Source of the DNA: Lachnospiraceae bacterium
GTDB lineage: Bacteria; Bacillota; Clostridia; Lachnospirales; Lachnospiraceae
Assembly (NCBI GenBank): GCA_009911505.1
Contig: QXXL01000093.1
Location: forward strand, 24,524-88,523
Length of the DNA: 64,000 nt
Direction: 5' to 3'
A program made the translations under genes and the position numbers. The notes under the pieces were generated by a model. That model had not been told where the DNA came from and ran no database searches. It saw nothing but the letters and a program-made list of their open reading frames with translations. Positions 17,036-24,431 of the stretch are shown piece after piece; the stretch's first letter is position 1, and the number at the start of each line of letters is the position of its first letter.

Positions 17036-17656
17036 TCATTTTCCTTTCTTCTTTTCCTGCCGAACGATATAGACGCATTTGTCTATACGGTAAGTGTCAT
17101 AAATATCTGTCTCATTTTTTGACCGCCTTGCGGCATTTATCGTTGACAGTTTTTTCTTTGCTTCCATGCTCGTATCGTACTCGAAGCACATATTCTTGTG
17201 GGTTGACTGTATGAACGCTTCAATAGCGATCCGCTCATCGCTTTTCTGTCCATGCTTCGTTTCTTTCTTTGGCGGCAGTTTCACATTGTAATGCAGCTGC
17301 ATACCGTCATCACTCCTTCCTTTTGGGAATACATAGTTTATGAAGTTCCTGTTTTCATCGGTCACAGTGTCCGCAAGGGTAAGTCCGTCCGTTCCCGGAA
17401 TCTCTGCATCAAGACTCGCCGCATGGATGCGCCGCCCCTGCTTTTCCATCTCGTGTCCTATGGCTGACCGCATATTCTGATATGCGATTGTCCTGAAAGC
17501 CCATCGGTGGAGGTATGGACGGGAAAACCAGAGCTGCACTGCCCGGATAAAACGGAAAATGACAACGTCATACCATTCATCTTCAGGAAGCCGCCGCATC
17601 TGCAGATACTCCTTTACCATGTGGTGGTTTTCTGTTATAAACGAGCGTTCCTCCAT
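17036..17656 (-). CDS. Sigma-70-like phage protein
   Basis: 206 residues. The middle (FRFIRAVQLWFSRPYLHRWA, FRTIAYQNMRSAIGHE, then HAASLDAEIPGTDGLTLAD) has the look of sigma region 2 to 3 followed by the characteristic SLD...L.D linker. The C-terminal third is basic. It may redirect RNA polymerase or be a diverged sigma-like DNA-binding protein. It ends 7 bp before the helicase motor piece. Confidence 0.6.
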   Translation of the reverse strand: MEERSFITENHHMVKEYLQMRRLPEDEWYDVVIFRFIRAVQLWFSRPYLHRWAFRTIAYQNMRSAIGHEMEKQGRRIHAASLDAEIPGTDGLTLADTVTDENRNFINYVFPKGRSDDGMQLHYNVKLPPKKETKHGQKSDERIAIEAFIQSTHKNMCFEYDTSMEAKKKLSTINAARRSKNETDIYDTYRIDKCVYIVRQEKKKGK

Positions 17657-17735
17657 GCTGAGTTCCGTGTCCGTTATGCCCCCCCCTCACGCCCCGGAAG
17701 TGTCCATTTCTTTCCCCAATGCCTCCACCTCCCCG

Positions 17736-18464
17736 TTACTTCCGGCTTAACTGCTCCGGGAGCGTCCTGCCGGAATAATTAGAAAAGCCCTGCTCCAGAT
17801 AGGTGACCTTTTTCAGCTTCCTACCTGAAACTCCATACTTTGCAGGATAACCGAAAATATTTATGTACCCTGCCAGATCGTCTTTCTCCGCTTCCATGGC
17901 CTTTGCCACCTCGAACAATGCCCTGCAGTCATCAATGGCACGGTGGGAATTCTCCACCTTCGCCCCTAATCCGTACTGTTCGATGGCATTCTCCAGCCTG
18001 TGCGGATATTTGTGCCGATCCCGGTAAACCGTCAGCGTGTCAAGGTAGTCCGCATCGTTGAACACCCGAAGCCATCCAGAATTTTTCTTCTTATGCCGCA
18101 GTATGGCATAGCATACAAACATAAGGTCAAACTGCGCATTGTGTGCCACCAGCAAGGTGTTCCCATTAACAAACGCATCCCACGGCTCCATCATCCTGAT
18201 AAACTTTCGGACAGCATCCTCTTCAGGAATCCCTTCTGTGGCAAGCTGCAAGTCTGTAATCCCGGTCAGCTGGATAATTTCGTCTGACAGTTCCGGCTTA
18301 GTGTGAAGATGGATGAAATCGTCAAAGCTTTCTTCGCTTCCATCTTTTCCTATACAGACCGCCGCCAGCTCTATAATCTGGTTATCCTTATCGGAATCAA
18401 AGCCCGTGGTCTCGGTGTCGAAAAATACGATCCTGTCGTATTTTTTAAATAGTGATTCAAACAC
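17736..18464 (-). CDS. DEDDh 3'-5' exonuclease (DNA polymerase III epsilon-like)
   Basis: 242 residues starting at GTG 18464 with AAAGGAG upstream. Exo I FFDTETTGF, Exo II VAHNAQFDLMF and Exo III HRAIDDCRALF give the Asp, Glu, Asp, His, Asp set of DEDDh enzymes. The C-terminal 50 residues (basic, KYGVSGRKLKKV) lie outside the nuclease core. Likely role: DNA end trimming or proofreading in phage replication. Confidence 0.93.
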   Translation of the reverse strand: MFESLFKKYDRIVFFDTETTGFDSDKDNQIIELAAVCIGKDGSEESFDDFIHLHTKPELSDEIIQLTGITDLQLATEGIPEEDAVRKFIRMMEPWDAFVNGNTLLVAHNAQFDLMFVCYAILRHKKKNSGWLRVFNDADYLDTLTVYRDRHKYPHRLENAIEQYGLGAKVENSHRAIDDCRALFEVAKAMEAEKDDLAGYINIFGYPAKYGVSGRKLKKVTYLEQGFSNYSGRTLPEQLSRK

Positions 18465-18914
18465 TTCTTTCTCCTTTCTCTACTTGGTTGAATGATTCAT
18501 TGCTCCCTGGGGAATCCCCTGAATTTATCTGAAGGGCAATGCCCTCAAATACATAAAGTACGCATGGCAGTGCGATGCCATTTCCCCACATTGTTTTTTT
18601 CTCATCTCCTTCACAATCCTGATATAGTCCATGAAAAGGACTGACCGCTCCCCTTTAAGCCCCTGCCTCCGTCCTGCAATGCTCATGTCCTGGCACGGAG
18701 AGCCGCCGCTTATAATATCCACCGGGGGAAGCTTCGCTCCATCCACCATTCCGATATCCCCGATATGCTCCATGTCCGGGAATCTGGCCTTTGTCACCTT
18801 GATGGGGAACGGCTCTATTTCAGAAGCCCATATGGAACTGATGCCGCACATCCTTGCCGCCAGTTCAAAGCCGCCGCTGCCGGAAAACAATGCGCCATGT
18901 GTTATCTCCTGCAT
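18457..18914 (-). pseudogene. C5-cytosine DNA methyltransferase (Dcm-like) with internal deletion
   Basis: From ATG 18914 the protein begins with motif I LFSGSGGFELAA and reaches motif IV GGSPCQDMSIAG and SVLFMDYIRIVKEM, then enters a poly-A run at 18594-18600. In another frame the DNA continues MWGNGIALPCVLYVFEGIAL, the C-terminal motif X region of the same family, ending at TGA 18457. The middle of the enzyme (ENV motif, motif VIII, target recognition domain) is missing. This is a deletion with frameshift; in the original frame the product ends at 18525. The catalytic Cys remains but the enzyme cannot be functional. Confidence 0.85.
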
Positions 18915-19219
18915 CGCCCCTTTCCCCCTTTCCGCTGGTTTCCATCCCAGCCCATCTTCTTTCCGCACCAGTGGCAGTGCGTGTGGTTGTACTGAACCCT
19001 CTTTCCGCATTTCGGGCAGAGCCATACGTTATTTCTCCTGACCGGCCTGTCCTCATAGCAAAAAGTTGTCATCATATCGCTGTACTGCTCCGCAAGGTCA
19101 TGGTAATCCTGCAACGTACTTTCCAGCTCCTCTGCCGCATTCTCCTGCAGCCTTTCCTTGGTCACGCCAAACTTTACCAGCACCTCGCTGATCCGCAGTT
19201 CCCATTGTCCTGCTGCCAT
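18902..19219 (-). CDS. Small phage protein with a zinc ribbon
   Basis: 105 residues. N-terminal helical half (QENAAEELESTLQDYHDLAE), then a ribbon CPKCG with CHWCG at about residues 68-86 and a basic tail. Its start overlaps the stop of the helicase N-terminal piece (TAATG), so translation is coupled. Function unknown. Confidence 0.65.
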   Translation of the reverse strand: MAAGQWELRISEVLVKFGVTKERLQENAAEELESTLQDYHDLAEQYSDMMTTFCYEDRPVRRNNVWLCPKCGKRVQYNHTHCHWCGKKMGWDGNQRKGGKGRCRR

Positions 19220-19590
19220 TAATTCCCCACCCCCTGCCTCGGAGGCTCTGCCATACCGAATACCATAAGGGCCATATTTGCCGCCCTCGTCTGGTGTGCG
19301 TAAAGGTTCGGCTTTACCGGGTACTCCACCATCGGCTTAAGCTCCCCTGCCGGACGTGTGCGCTCCCGATCCACCGCTTCCTGAATATATGCCAGCCTCT
19401 CCATCTCTTTTTTCGCCGCAGGGATTAAGCCGCCATTATGGTACAGCTTATCCAGAAGCTGGAGGGAGATCCGGCCATACCACCAGCCTTTCTGCTTGTC
19501 CTTGGACATCATCTTCCACGTCTTTATGACAGCCTCCTCTTCCCTGCTTGCCTTGACGAATATGTATCCGCCGTCTACCTTCATCATCAT
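19219..19590 (-). CDS. N-terminal piece of a phage SNF2 helicase
   Basis: 123 residues. The last third reads YPVKPNLYAHQTRAANMALM followed by VFGMAEPP, the segment that normally sits right before motif I in Clostridia phage SNF2 helicases; the first 80 residues (GWWYGRISLQLLDKLYHNGG) match the usual small N-terminal domain of those proteins as I remember them. The frame stops just where motif I should follow. The remainder is encoded at 15664-17028. Four genes lie between the two parts. Either a natural split protein or a gene disrupted by insertion or rearrangement. Confidence 0.7.
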   Translation of the reverse strand: MMMKVDGGYIFVKASREEEAVIKTWKMMSKDKQKGWWYGRISLQLLDKLYHNGGLIPAAKKEMERLAYIQEAVDRERTRPAGELKPMVEYPVKPNLYAHQTRAANMALMVFGMAEPPRQGVGN

Positions 19591-19599
19591 TTCCTGCAG

Positions 19600-20286
19600 T
19601 CACTCCTTATCTGTATAAAAAATATGGTTGCCGTGCCGGAAGAGGCGTTTCAGGTTATCCTGATGCCATGTCGACTTGCTTTCACTCTCAAAATACAACG
19701 CCCCCTGGCTTTCATCCCAGTGGTCATACATCACCAACCCCAGCGCATCCCAACACCCCTCATCCGGCTTTAATCTGTCATACCGCCCATTCTCATATGC
19801 CGTAAACTGCCGTTCCTGCGTTATGACCGCCTCAATGCTGTCCGGGAACTTATCGCTCCACACCCGGTTCAAGACCACAAGCATTACCAGAGCCTTGCCC
19901 TCTACGTCCTCACCTTCGGCTTCAGCCATGGCGATCCGGGCAAGCATCTCCGATTCATCCGCATCCCAATCCATGCTTGCTATTGCGGTCTGGTATTCTT
20001 CAGTGGGCTGTACTATTTGACGCTCCTGAATAGGTTTATCCGCTTGTCCGCTTCCTACTGCGTCCATGACAGCCTTTGGAGTTCCTGCGGATGAAGAATT
20101 CATCCCGTATACAATCCCTGCCACGACCAGCCCACCAATCCCCACTGCAATCCATTTATAAAGCCGCCGCCTTCTGCGCCTTCGCCTTCTTGCCCGGATA
20201 TCGTTTCTCCTGCGCCCTCGCTTCCCTGCTTCTCCTGAGAACTGATAAACAGCATTCCGTGAACCTTTTCTCGTATCCATCTTCAT
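19600..20286 (-). CDS. Membrane-anchored cell-wall hydrolase, SleB type
   Basis: 228 residues. An Arg-rich N-terminus (nine Arg in a row near residue 35) precedes one transmembrane helix WIAVGIGGLVVAGIVYGM (about 45-62). The rest is a Hydrolase_2/SleB catalytic domain: ARIAMAEAEGE, VVLNRVWS, QFTAYENG and GALYFES. The Glu in AEAEGE is the expected catalytic residue of this lytic transglycosylase-like fold. Being in the early, not the lysis, module suggests a role other than final lysis; it is common there in Lachnospiraceae phages. Confidence 0.85.
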   Translation of the reverse strand: MKMDTRKGSRNAVYQFSGEAGKRGRRRNDIRARRRRRRRRRLYKWIAVGIGGLVVAGIVYGMNSSSAGTPKAVMDAVGSGQADKPIQERQIVQPTEEYQTAIASMDWDADESEMLARIAMAEAEGEDVEGKALVMLVVLNRVWSDKFPDSIEAVITQERQFTAYENGRYDRLKPDEGCWDALGLVMYDHWDESQGALYFESESKSTWHQDNLKRLFRHGNHIFYTDKE

Positions 20287-20330
20287 ACACCACCTTCACT
20301 TTCACTTCTCCCTGCATTCCCATCACCACC

Positions 20331-20745
20331 TTTTTTTATTTTCCAGTTGACATCCCGGCAGGGTGCTTTTATGCTTTCTAGGCTTCTTGGGTCCCGAAGT
20401 TTTGAGAGAGTTCTCCACGCTGTGGAAGAGAACCCTTTCTAAGCGTATGCTCCCTGAGTATTCTTTGGGGTAGCCCTTATGCCCTGCCCTGTTGAGTGCG
20501 GATTGCTCCGCCACCAGACTGCTACAGCCGCCGCAGGTCCCGGCGCATCTGGTGTCTCACACCCTGCGAATCGCCTCCGAACCGAGATTTTTTTACGTGG
20601 GTCTGCCGTTCTCCACCCCACTTACGACATTTCCTGAACAGGGACAGTCCATGCCGGGCGGACTTATTGCATCGGCTCCGCCAGACCAGCGTTTTTATAC
20701 GAGGACGCTGCTCCCCTCGGTATTACCTATTCAGTTTTTAAACTG
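20331..20745 (-). ncRNA. Candidate large structured noncoding RNA of prophage A
   Basis: About 415 bp with no convincing gene, between the small early gene and the hydrolase. Read on the minus strand it folds densely: a GCGGA-GCAA-UCCGC hairpin with GNRA loop (20498-20511); CACCAGA pairing UCUGGUG (20548-20554 with 20512-20518) enclosing CGCCG/CGGCG (20529-20545); GGCGGA/UCCGCC (20657-20682); and a long GUUCUC..GUGG hairpin (20410-20433). GNRA loop orientation favours transcription on the minus strand. Size and phage setting recall ornate phage RNAs such as GOLLD or ROOL, but I cannot match it to either. Confidence 0.6.
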
Positions 20746-20746
20746 T

Positions 20747-20923
20747 CTAATTTTCTATAAGCTGTTTTTCCTTTCGCTGGGAATCCAGTTGCTTTTGAAG
20801 TTTCATTCCCTCCAGCACCGCATAAGCAATCCTCTGTTCTTCCTCGCTAAGTAAACGAAAACCGAATAAAAGCGCACATCCTTCCTTCTGGTAATTTTCT
20901 GTTTTTTGATTTTTTATTGACAT
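20747..20923 (-). CDS. Small early-operon protein (Cro position)
   Basis: 58 residues from ATG 20923 with GGGAGGTG 7 bases upstream. First gene of the leftward early transcript, opposite the repressor. Contains EEEQRIAYAVLEGMKLQKQL, a helix of the type found in short proteins beside XRE repressors. It lacks a clear helix-turn-helix, so a Cro function is not shown. Confidence 0.6.
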   Translation of the reverse strand: MSIKNQKTENYQKEGCALLFGFRLLSEEEQRIAYAVLEGMKLQKQLDSQRKEKQLIEN

Positions 20924-20945
20924 GCTTACACCTCCCTTTGCGAAT

Positions 20946-20974
20946 ATATTAACTCGCATTGTGAGTTTTGTCAA
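20946..20974 (-). promoter_or_regulatory. Early leftward promoter of prophage A
   Basis: On the minus strand TTGACA (20974-20969), 17-bp spacer, TAATAT (20951-20946). The spacer contains the operator half ACAATGCGAGT. Drives the early operon beginning at 20923. Confidence 0.85.
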
Positions 20975-21007
20975 CGTAGAAATTATATAAATATTGACAA
21001 TGCGAGT
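20952..21007. promoter_or_regulatory. Repressor operators between the divergent promoters
   Basis: ACTCGCATTGT at 20952-20962 and its exact reverse complement ACAATGCGAGT at 20997-21007. The first lies inside the spacer of the leftward promoter, the second overlaps the -35 box and spacer of the rightward promoter, so one regulator could silence both. The first copy also continues to GAGT, making ACTC-N7-GAGT symmetric. Confidence 0.75.
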
Positions 21008-21022
21008 TTTCGGGTATATACT
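20994..21022 (+). promoter_or_regulatory. Repressor promoter of prophage A
   Basis: TTGACA (20994-20999), 17-bp spacer, TATACT (21017-21022). It is followed by AAAGGAGGTG and the repressor start at 21043. An operator copy overlaps it, implying autoregulation. Confidence 0.85.
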
Positions 21023-21042
21023 TGTCGCAAAGGAGGTGCGTC

Positions 21043-21672
21043 ATGGATAAGGGAAAAATAGGAGAAAGAATAAAGTTTGTCAGAAAAGAGCTTGGTATGA
21101 CGCAAGATGAATTCGGTTCCGAAATCGGTGTCAAAGGAAATACAGTGACTGGATATGAAAGAGGGAGCAGAAATCCTTCCGATTCTGTCATTAATATGAT
21201 TTGTCTTGTTTTTGAAGTTAATCAAACCTGGCTACGCACTGGAGAAGGTGATGATGTATTCATACATAAATCCCCAAAACTAGGCTCGCTTAATGAACTT
21301 TATTCAGATTTTGATTGCAATGCTCTCGAAAGAAGCTTTCTGGATTCCTATTTCAATTTAAAAAAACGTGAGCGATATGCATTTTGTGCAATGCTCAAGA
21401 AAATGTTTCCTGCTTTATCAGAAGTAATTGGTTCAGATCCACTTGTTCCGACATGGCAAGATTCGGAAAAAACGGAAAAACAATCCGTTCAAATCGACAT
21501 TGCTGAACTTCTGCAAAAACCTGTGTCAGAAATGACAGATGACGAGGTTCAGGCATTAAAAGAAGAAATCGATCGTGAAATTGATACGGAAAAAGAAGCG
21601 GAGGAAAAATCATCGGATTCCTCTACCGCTACTGGAAAAAGAAATGTAAAAAAGGAAAGTGAGGCGAGTTAA
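21043..21672 (+). CDS. XRE-family phage repressor
   Basis: 209 residues from ATG 21043, chosen for the AAAGGAGG site; an upstream in-frame start at 21022 lies inside the promoter. Residues about 6-65 are a Cro/CI helix-turn-helix (ERIKFVRKELGMTQDEFGSE, then IGVKGNTVTGYERGSRNP). The C-terminal half is acidic and Lys/Glu-rich without a visible Ser-Lys LexA-type peptidase, so induction may not use RecA-driven self-cleavage. Divergent from the early operon and followed by TAATG overlap to the next gene. Confidence 0.9.
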   Translation: MDKGKIGERIKFVRKELGMTQDEFGSEIGVKGNTVTGYERGSRNPSDSVINMICLVFEVNQTWLRTGEGDDVFIHKSPKLGSLNELYSDFDCNALERSFLDSYFNLKKRERYAFCAMLKKMFPALSEVIGSDPLVPTWQDSEKTEKQSVQIDIAELLQKPVSEMTDDEVQALKEEIDREIDTEKEAEEKSSDSSTATGKRNVKKESEAS

Positions 21673-22418
21673 TGGGATTATTGAAAAGTTTGCTAAATGC
21701 ATTTTCTTCACAGCAACAAGTGCCTATATCGGAAGAAGCAGAAGATTTAAGACATTGGAAAGATCCGAGTACTGATCCTGTGATGAAGTCTAATGAAGAA
21801 CGGATGCGATACCACGACAATTTGAATTACATGGTTTTTCAGGGAAGCGGTATTTTTTCCAAAACTGGAAAAAAGAGAACTATAAAGCCCTTTGGCGCTT
21901 TTTCATACGATGAAGCAATTACCTCTCTTGTGGAGAAAGGATTCGTTGCTAATTCCATACAGATTGAAAGATGCTGCCCTGAACCTCCGACTGAAGCACA
22001 GCTTACTTCTATGCGTGACCATGATGATTATATTCCTTCTGATATCTGTAAACATGATGCCAGCTGTATCATTAGCAGATATATAGATCGGGATGATTTT
22101 GCAGGAAAAACATTACTAGATTTTGCTACAAAGCAAAAAATACCTACATCATACTACATAGGCAAAGAAGCTCTTATGTCATATTTATGGAGAACTTTAG
22201 AAAACGAACGCCGAATTGCGCTGTATATGCTATGTGTGAAAAAGAAAGAATCTGGCAGATGGGAATTTGGGAATTTTGAAAAATATGCGTCTGAAGCCAT
22301 ACGACTACTGAAAAATGAAACTTTTATGAATTCCTTTAAACGTATCTACGAGATTGTTGACCCAGAAGATATCAGTAAGCAGACCAACTGCTATAAGATG
22401 GTTTTAGCACTAATATAA
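21672..22418 (+). CDS. Lysogenic cargo protein of unknown function
   Basis: 248 residues, start overlapping the repressor stop (TAATG). No domain recognised. Visible features: FSYDEAITSLVEKGFV near residue 80, a cluster CCPEPPTEAQ, then Cys/His residues ICKHDASC, and aromatic-rich C-terminal helices. Being co-transcribed with the repressor and ahead of the integrase, it is expressed in the lysogen, where superinfection-exclusion or host-modulating genes usually sit. Function not known. Confidence 0.65.
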   Translation: MGLLKSLLNAFSSQQQVPISEEAEDLRHWKDPSTDPVMKSNEERMRYHDNLNYMVFQGSGIFSKTGKKRTIKPFGAFSYDEAITSLVEKGFVANSIQIERCCPEPPTEAQLTSMRDHDDYIPSDICKHDASCIISRYIDRDDFAGKTLLDFATKQKIPTSYYIGKEALMSYLWRTLENERRIALYMLCVKKKESGRWEFGNFEKYASEAIRLLKNETFMNSFKRIYEIVDPEDISKQTNCYKMVLALI

Positions 22419-22424
22419 AAAGAA

Positions 22425-22455
22425 CCGCCAGTCCTCCGGCAAGAGGATCTGGCGG
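22425..22455 (+). terminator. Hairpin after the lysogenic genes
   Basis: CCGCCAG (22425-22431) pairs with CTGGCGG (22449-22455), and TCCTC/GAGGA extends the stem inside. No T-run follows, so it may be a weak terminator or an RNA-stabilising stem rather than a classic terminator. Confidence 0.55.
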
Positions 22456-22546
22456 CAGATTCCCTCGGAGTGACCGAAAAAGAATCATTCAACCCACGAA
22501 TATTCTAACACCTTTTGGTCGCTTCGGCAAGAGAAAGGTGGTCTAT

Positions 22547-24118
22547 ATGCATTTTGCAATTTACGGACGGAAGTCCGTCTATTCAGATAAATCCGATTCA
22601 ATTAATAACCAAACCCGGATGTGCAGGGAGTACATCAGCTTCAAATTTCCGGGACGGGCCGAAAGCATCACCGAATACACGGATGAAGGACTGACCGGGG
22701 CCAATACGAACCGCCCACAGCTTAAGGCAATGTTAAAAGATATTACGGACGGCCTGCTGGATGTCCTTGTGGTTTACCAGCTTGACCGCCTGTCCAGGGA
22801 TGTCCGGGATTTTGCCAATATCTATGCCTCGCTGGAAGAGCGGCACGTCATGTTCGTTTCCATTAAAGAGAATATTGACACTGCAACGCCGATCGGAAAA
22901 GCCATGATGTACGTTACGATGGTTTTTGCGCAGATGGAGCGTGAAACCATCGCCGCAAGGGTCACTGACAATATGCTGGGGCTTGCCAAGAAAGGACTGT
23001 GGTCTGGCGGCACGACCCCTGCAGGGTATACTTCGGAGCGGATTGATATCGGCGGCAAGAAGCACGTTGCCCTTGTCCCCGATCCTGAAGGCACGGAATG
23101 GGTACGGTGGCTGTTTGACACATTTTTAGAGAATAATTACTCCCTGGCCCGTATGGTCACGGCTTTTAAGAAGCAGGGAATCAAAGCCCCTGGCGGCGGC
23201 TTTTTCGCTTCCGGCCAGCTCCACCGAATACTTACCATGCCTTACTGCGTGGAAGCCACCCCGGAAGTTTATGATTATTATACAGAGCTTGGATGCCAGA
23301 TTGACCCGGACTCCCCCAGGGAACGCTGGGACGGCAAGCATGGCGTCATGACGTATGGACGCCACTCCGTCAACGCAAAAAAAGTTTCTGTGCAGCCAAA
23401 GGAAGAATGGACGGTCTGCATTGGCTTCCATGACCCAATCATCCCGGCAGATAAGTGGCTGGCTGTTCAGGAACGGCTCCGCAGTAACACATTCAGTAAA
23501 AAGCAGAAATACGATATGCCCCTCCTTAAAGGAGTCCTCCGCTGTGCTAAATGCGGATGCCTTATGAAGGTTTATAGGAAAAAGACTAAAAACGGAATCT
23601 CGTCCGCCTACTCCTGCACCAGCCGTGCCATCTATGGAAAAGAAAGATGTGATATGAGCCAGGTCATCTGTAAGCGGCTGGATGAAAAGGCAATGAGCAT
23701 CTTCAGGAAGATAGATGCGGACCCGGCAGCAGTCCTGCAGTACGTCCGGGAGCCGGAGCATGATGTTCAAATGGAATGGAAGGACTATGCTTCGCAGATT
23801 GCCCCATATCAAGCGAAAATCGCCCGTCTGACGGCTTTTCTTTCCGAAGTGGAGGAATCCTCGGCGGCAAAGCATATCGTGGCACAAATCGAAGAACTGG
23901 ACGCAAATATTGAAGCCCTGAAAAGGGAAGCGTCCCTGCAGGAGGTTGAAAAGCGCAGGACGGTTAATGTGAAGCAAAGCGCAGAACAAAAGGCTGCGGA
24001 AGTGCGGCGGCTAATGCATGGGTTGTCCGGCTTTACAGCGGAGGAGCGGAATGAAATCATAAGGGGAGTGGTTTGTGAAATGACATGGGACGGCGAGACC
24101 CTTTTTCTTCGTCTATAA
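22547..24118 (+). CDS. Large serine integrase of prophage A
   Basis: 523 residues from ATG 22547 with AAAGGTGG upstream (an in-frame GTG at 22538 is less likely). Resolvase domain with the catalytic Ser in YGRKSVYSDKSDSINNQ and YQLDRLSRDVRD; recombinase domain around 165-290; a zinc ribbon CAKCGCLMKVYRK..C near 330-370; and a C-terminal coiled coil (SEVEESSAAKHIVAQIEELD). It ends within tens of bases of the disrupted ParB-like gene of prophage B, so the attachment junction is adjacent. Confidence 0.95.
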   Translation: MHFAIYGRKSVYSDKSDSINNQTRMCREYISFKFPGRAESITEYTDEGLTGANTNRPQLKAMLKDITDGLLDVLVVYQLDRLSRDVRDFANIYASLEERHVMFVSIKENIDTATPIGKAMMYVTMVFAQMERETIAARVTDNMLGLAKKGLWSGGTTPAGYTSERIDIGGKKHVALVPDPEGTEWVRWLFDTFLENNYSLARMVTAFKKQGIKAPGGGFFASGQLHRILTMPYCVEATPEVYDYYTELGCQIDPDSPRERWDGKHGVMTYGRHSVNAKKVSVQPKEEWTVCIGFHDPIIPADKWLAVQERLRSNTFSKKQKYDMPLLKGVLRCAKCGCLMKVYRKKTKNGISSAYSCTSRAIYGKERCDMSQVICKRLDEKAMSIFRKIDADPAAVLQYVREPEHDVQMEWKDYASQIAPYQAKIARLTAFLSEVEESSAAKHIVAQIEELDANIEALKREASLQEVEKRRTVNVKQSAEQKAAEVRRLMHGLSGFTAEERNEIIRGVVCEMTWDGETLFLRL

Positions 24119-24425
24119 AAACTCCTTTTTTTATCACTAACGGTTTGTCCGCAAGGATGTAGGCTTTCTTCTGCGCCTCCGTCAGATAATCCACGAACAC
24201 ACACGGAACCTCTGCAATCCCTTCTTCCTTCGCCGCCATGATCCTGCCATGCCCCGCGATGACATTGAACTCCCGGTCGATGATGACCGGGTTGATGAAG
24301 CCGAACTCCCGCAGGGACGAGCGGAGCTTCGTGAGCTGCTCTGGCGAGTGTGTCCGCGCGTTATTCACATACGGCACTAATCTGGAGAGCGGCACAAGCT
24401 GCATCTCGGTTGTTGTCTTTCCCAT
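24057..24425 (-). pseudogene. ParB-like/DNA methylase gene of prophage B, truncated by prophage A
   Basis: Residues 1-95 are a typical ParB N-terminal domain: VPYVNNARTHSPEQ, GFINPVIID, IAGHGRIMAAKEEG and AQKKAYILAD. In intact relatives a DNA methylase domain follows. Here the family sequence ends at about 24145 and the frame runs into the 3' end of the A integrase gene, stopping at 24057. The missing part should be found beyond the far end of prophage A. Confidence 0.8.
24119..24160. other. Probable attachment junction between prophages A and B
   Basis: Reading the B gene on the minus strand, the ParB-family sequence is normal up to AYILAD (bases down to about 24145) and then changes to PLVIKKGVF, where LADN-(K/R)LA is expected. 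The integrase of A stops at 24118. The crossover therefore lies within about 24125-24155. The other junction is off the left edge, so the core cannot be defined here. Confidence 0.6.
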
Positions 24426-24431
24426 TTTCCT

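Noticed and set aside
17028..17083. Longer N-terminus for the helicase motor gene
   Set aside because: The frame is open for 18 codons upstream but has no ATG, GTG or TTG before the TAG near 17083.
20323..20621. Two short leftward frames (63 and 60 codons) inside the structured region
   Set aside because: No ribosome sites, unusual composition; the DNA is better explained by RNA stems.
23126..23989. 287-codon frame antisense to the integrase gene
   Set aside because: It is a mirror frame of a clear serine integrase gene.
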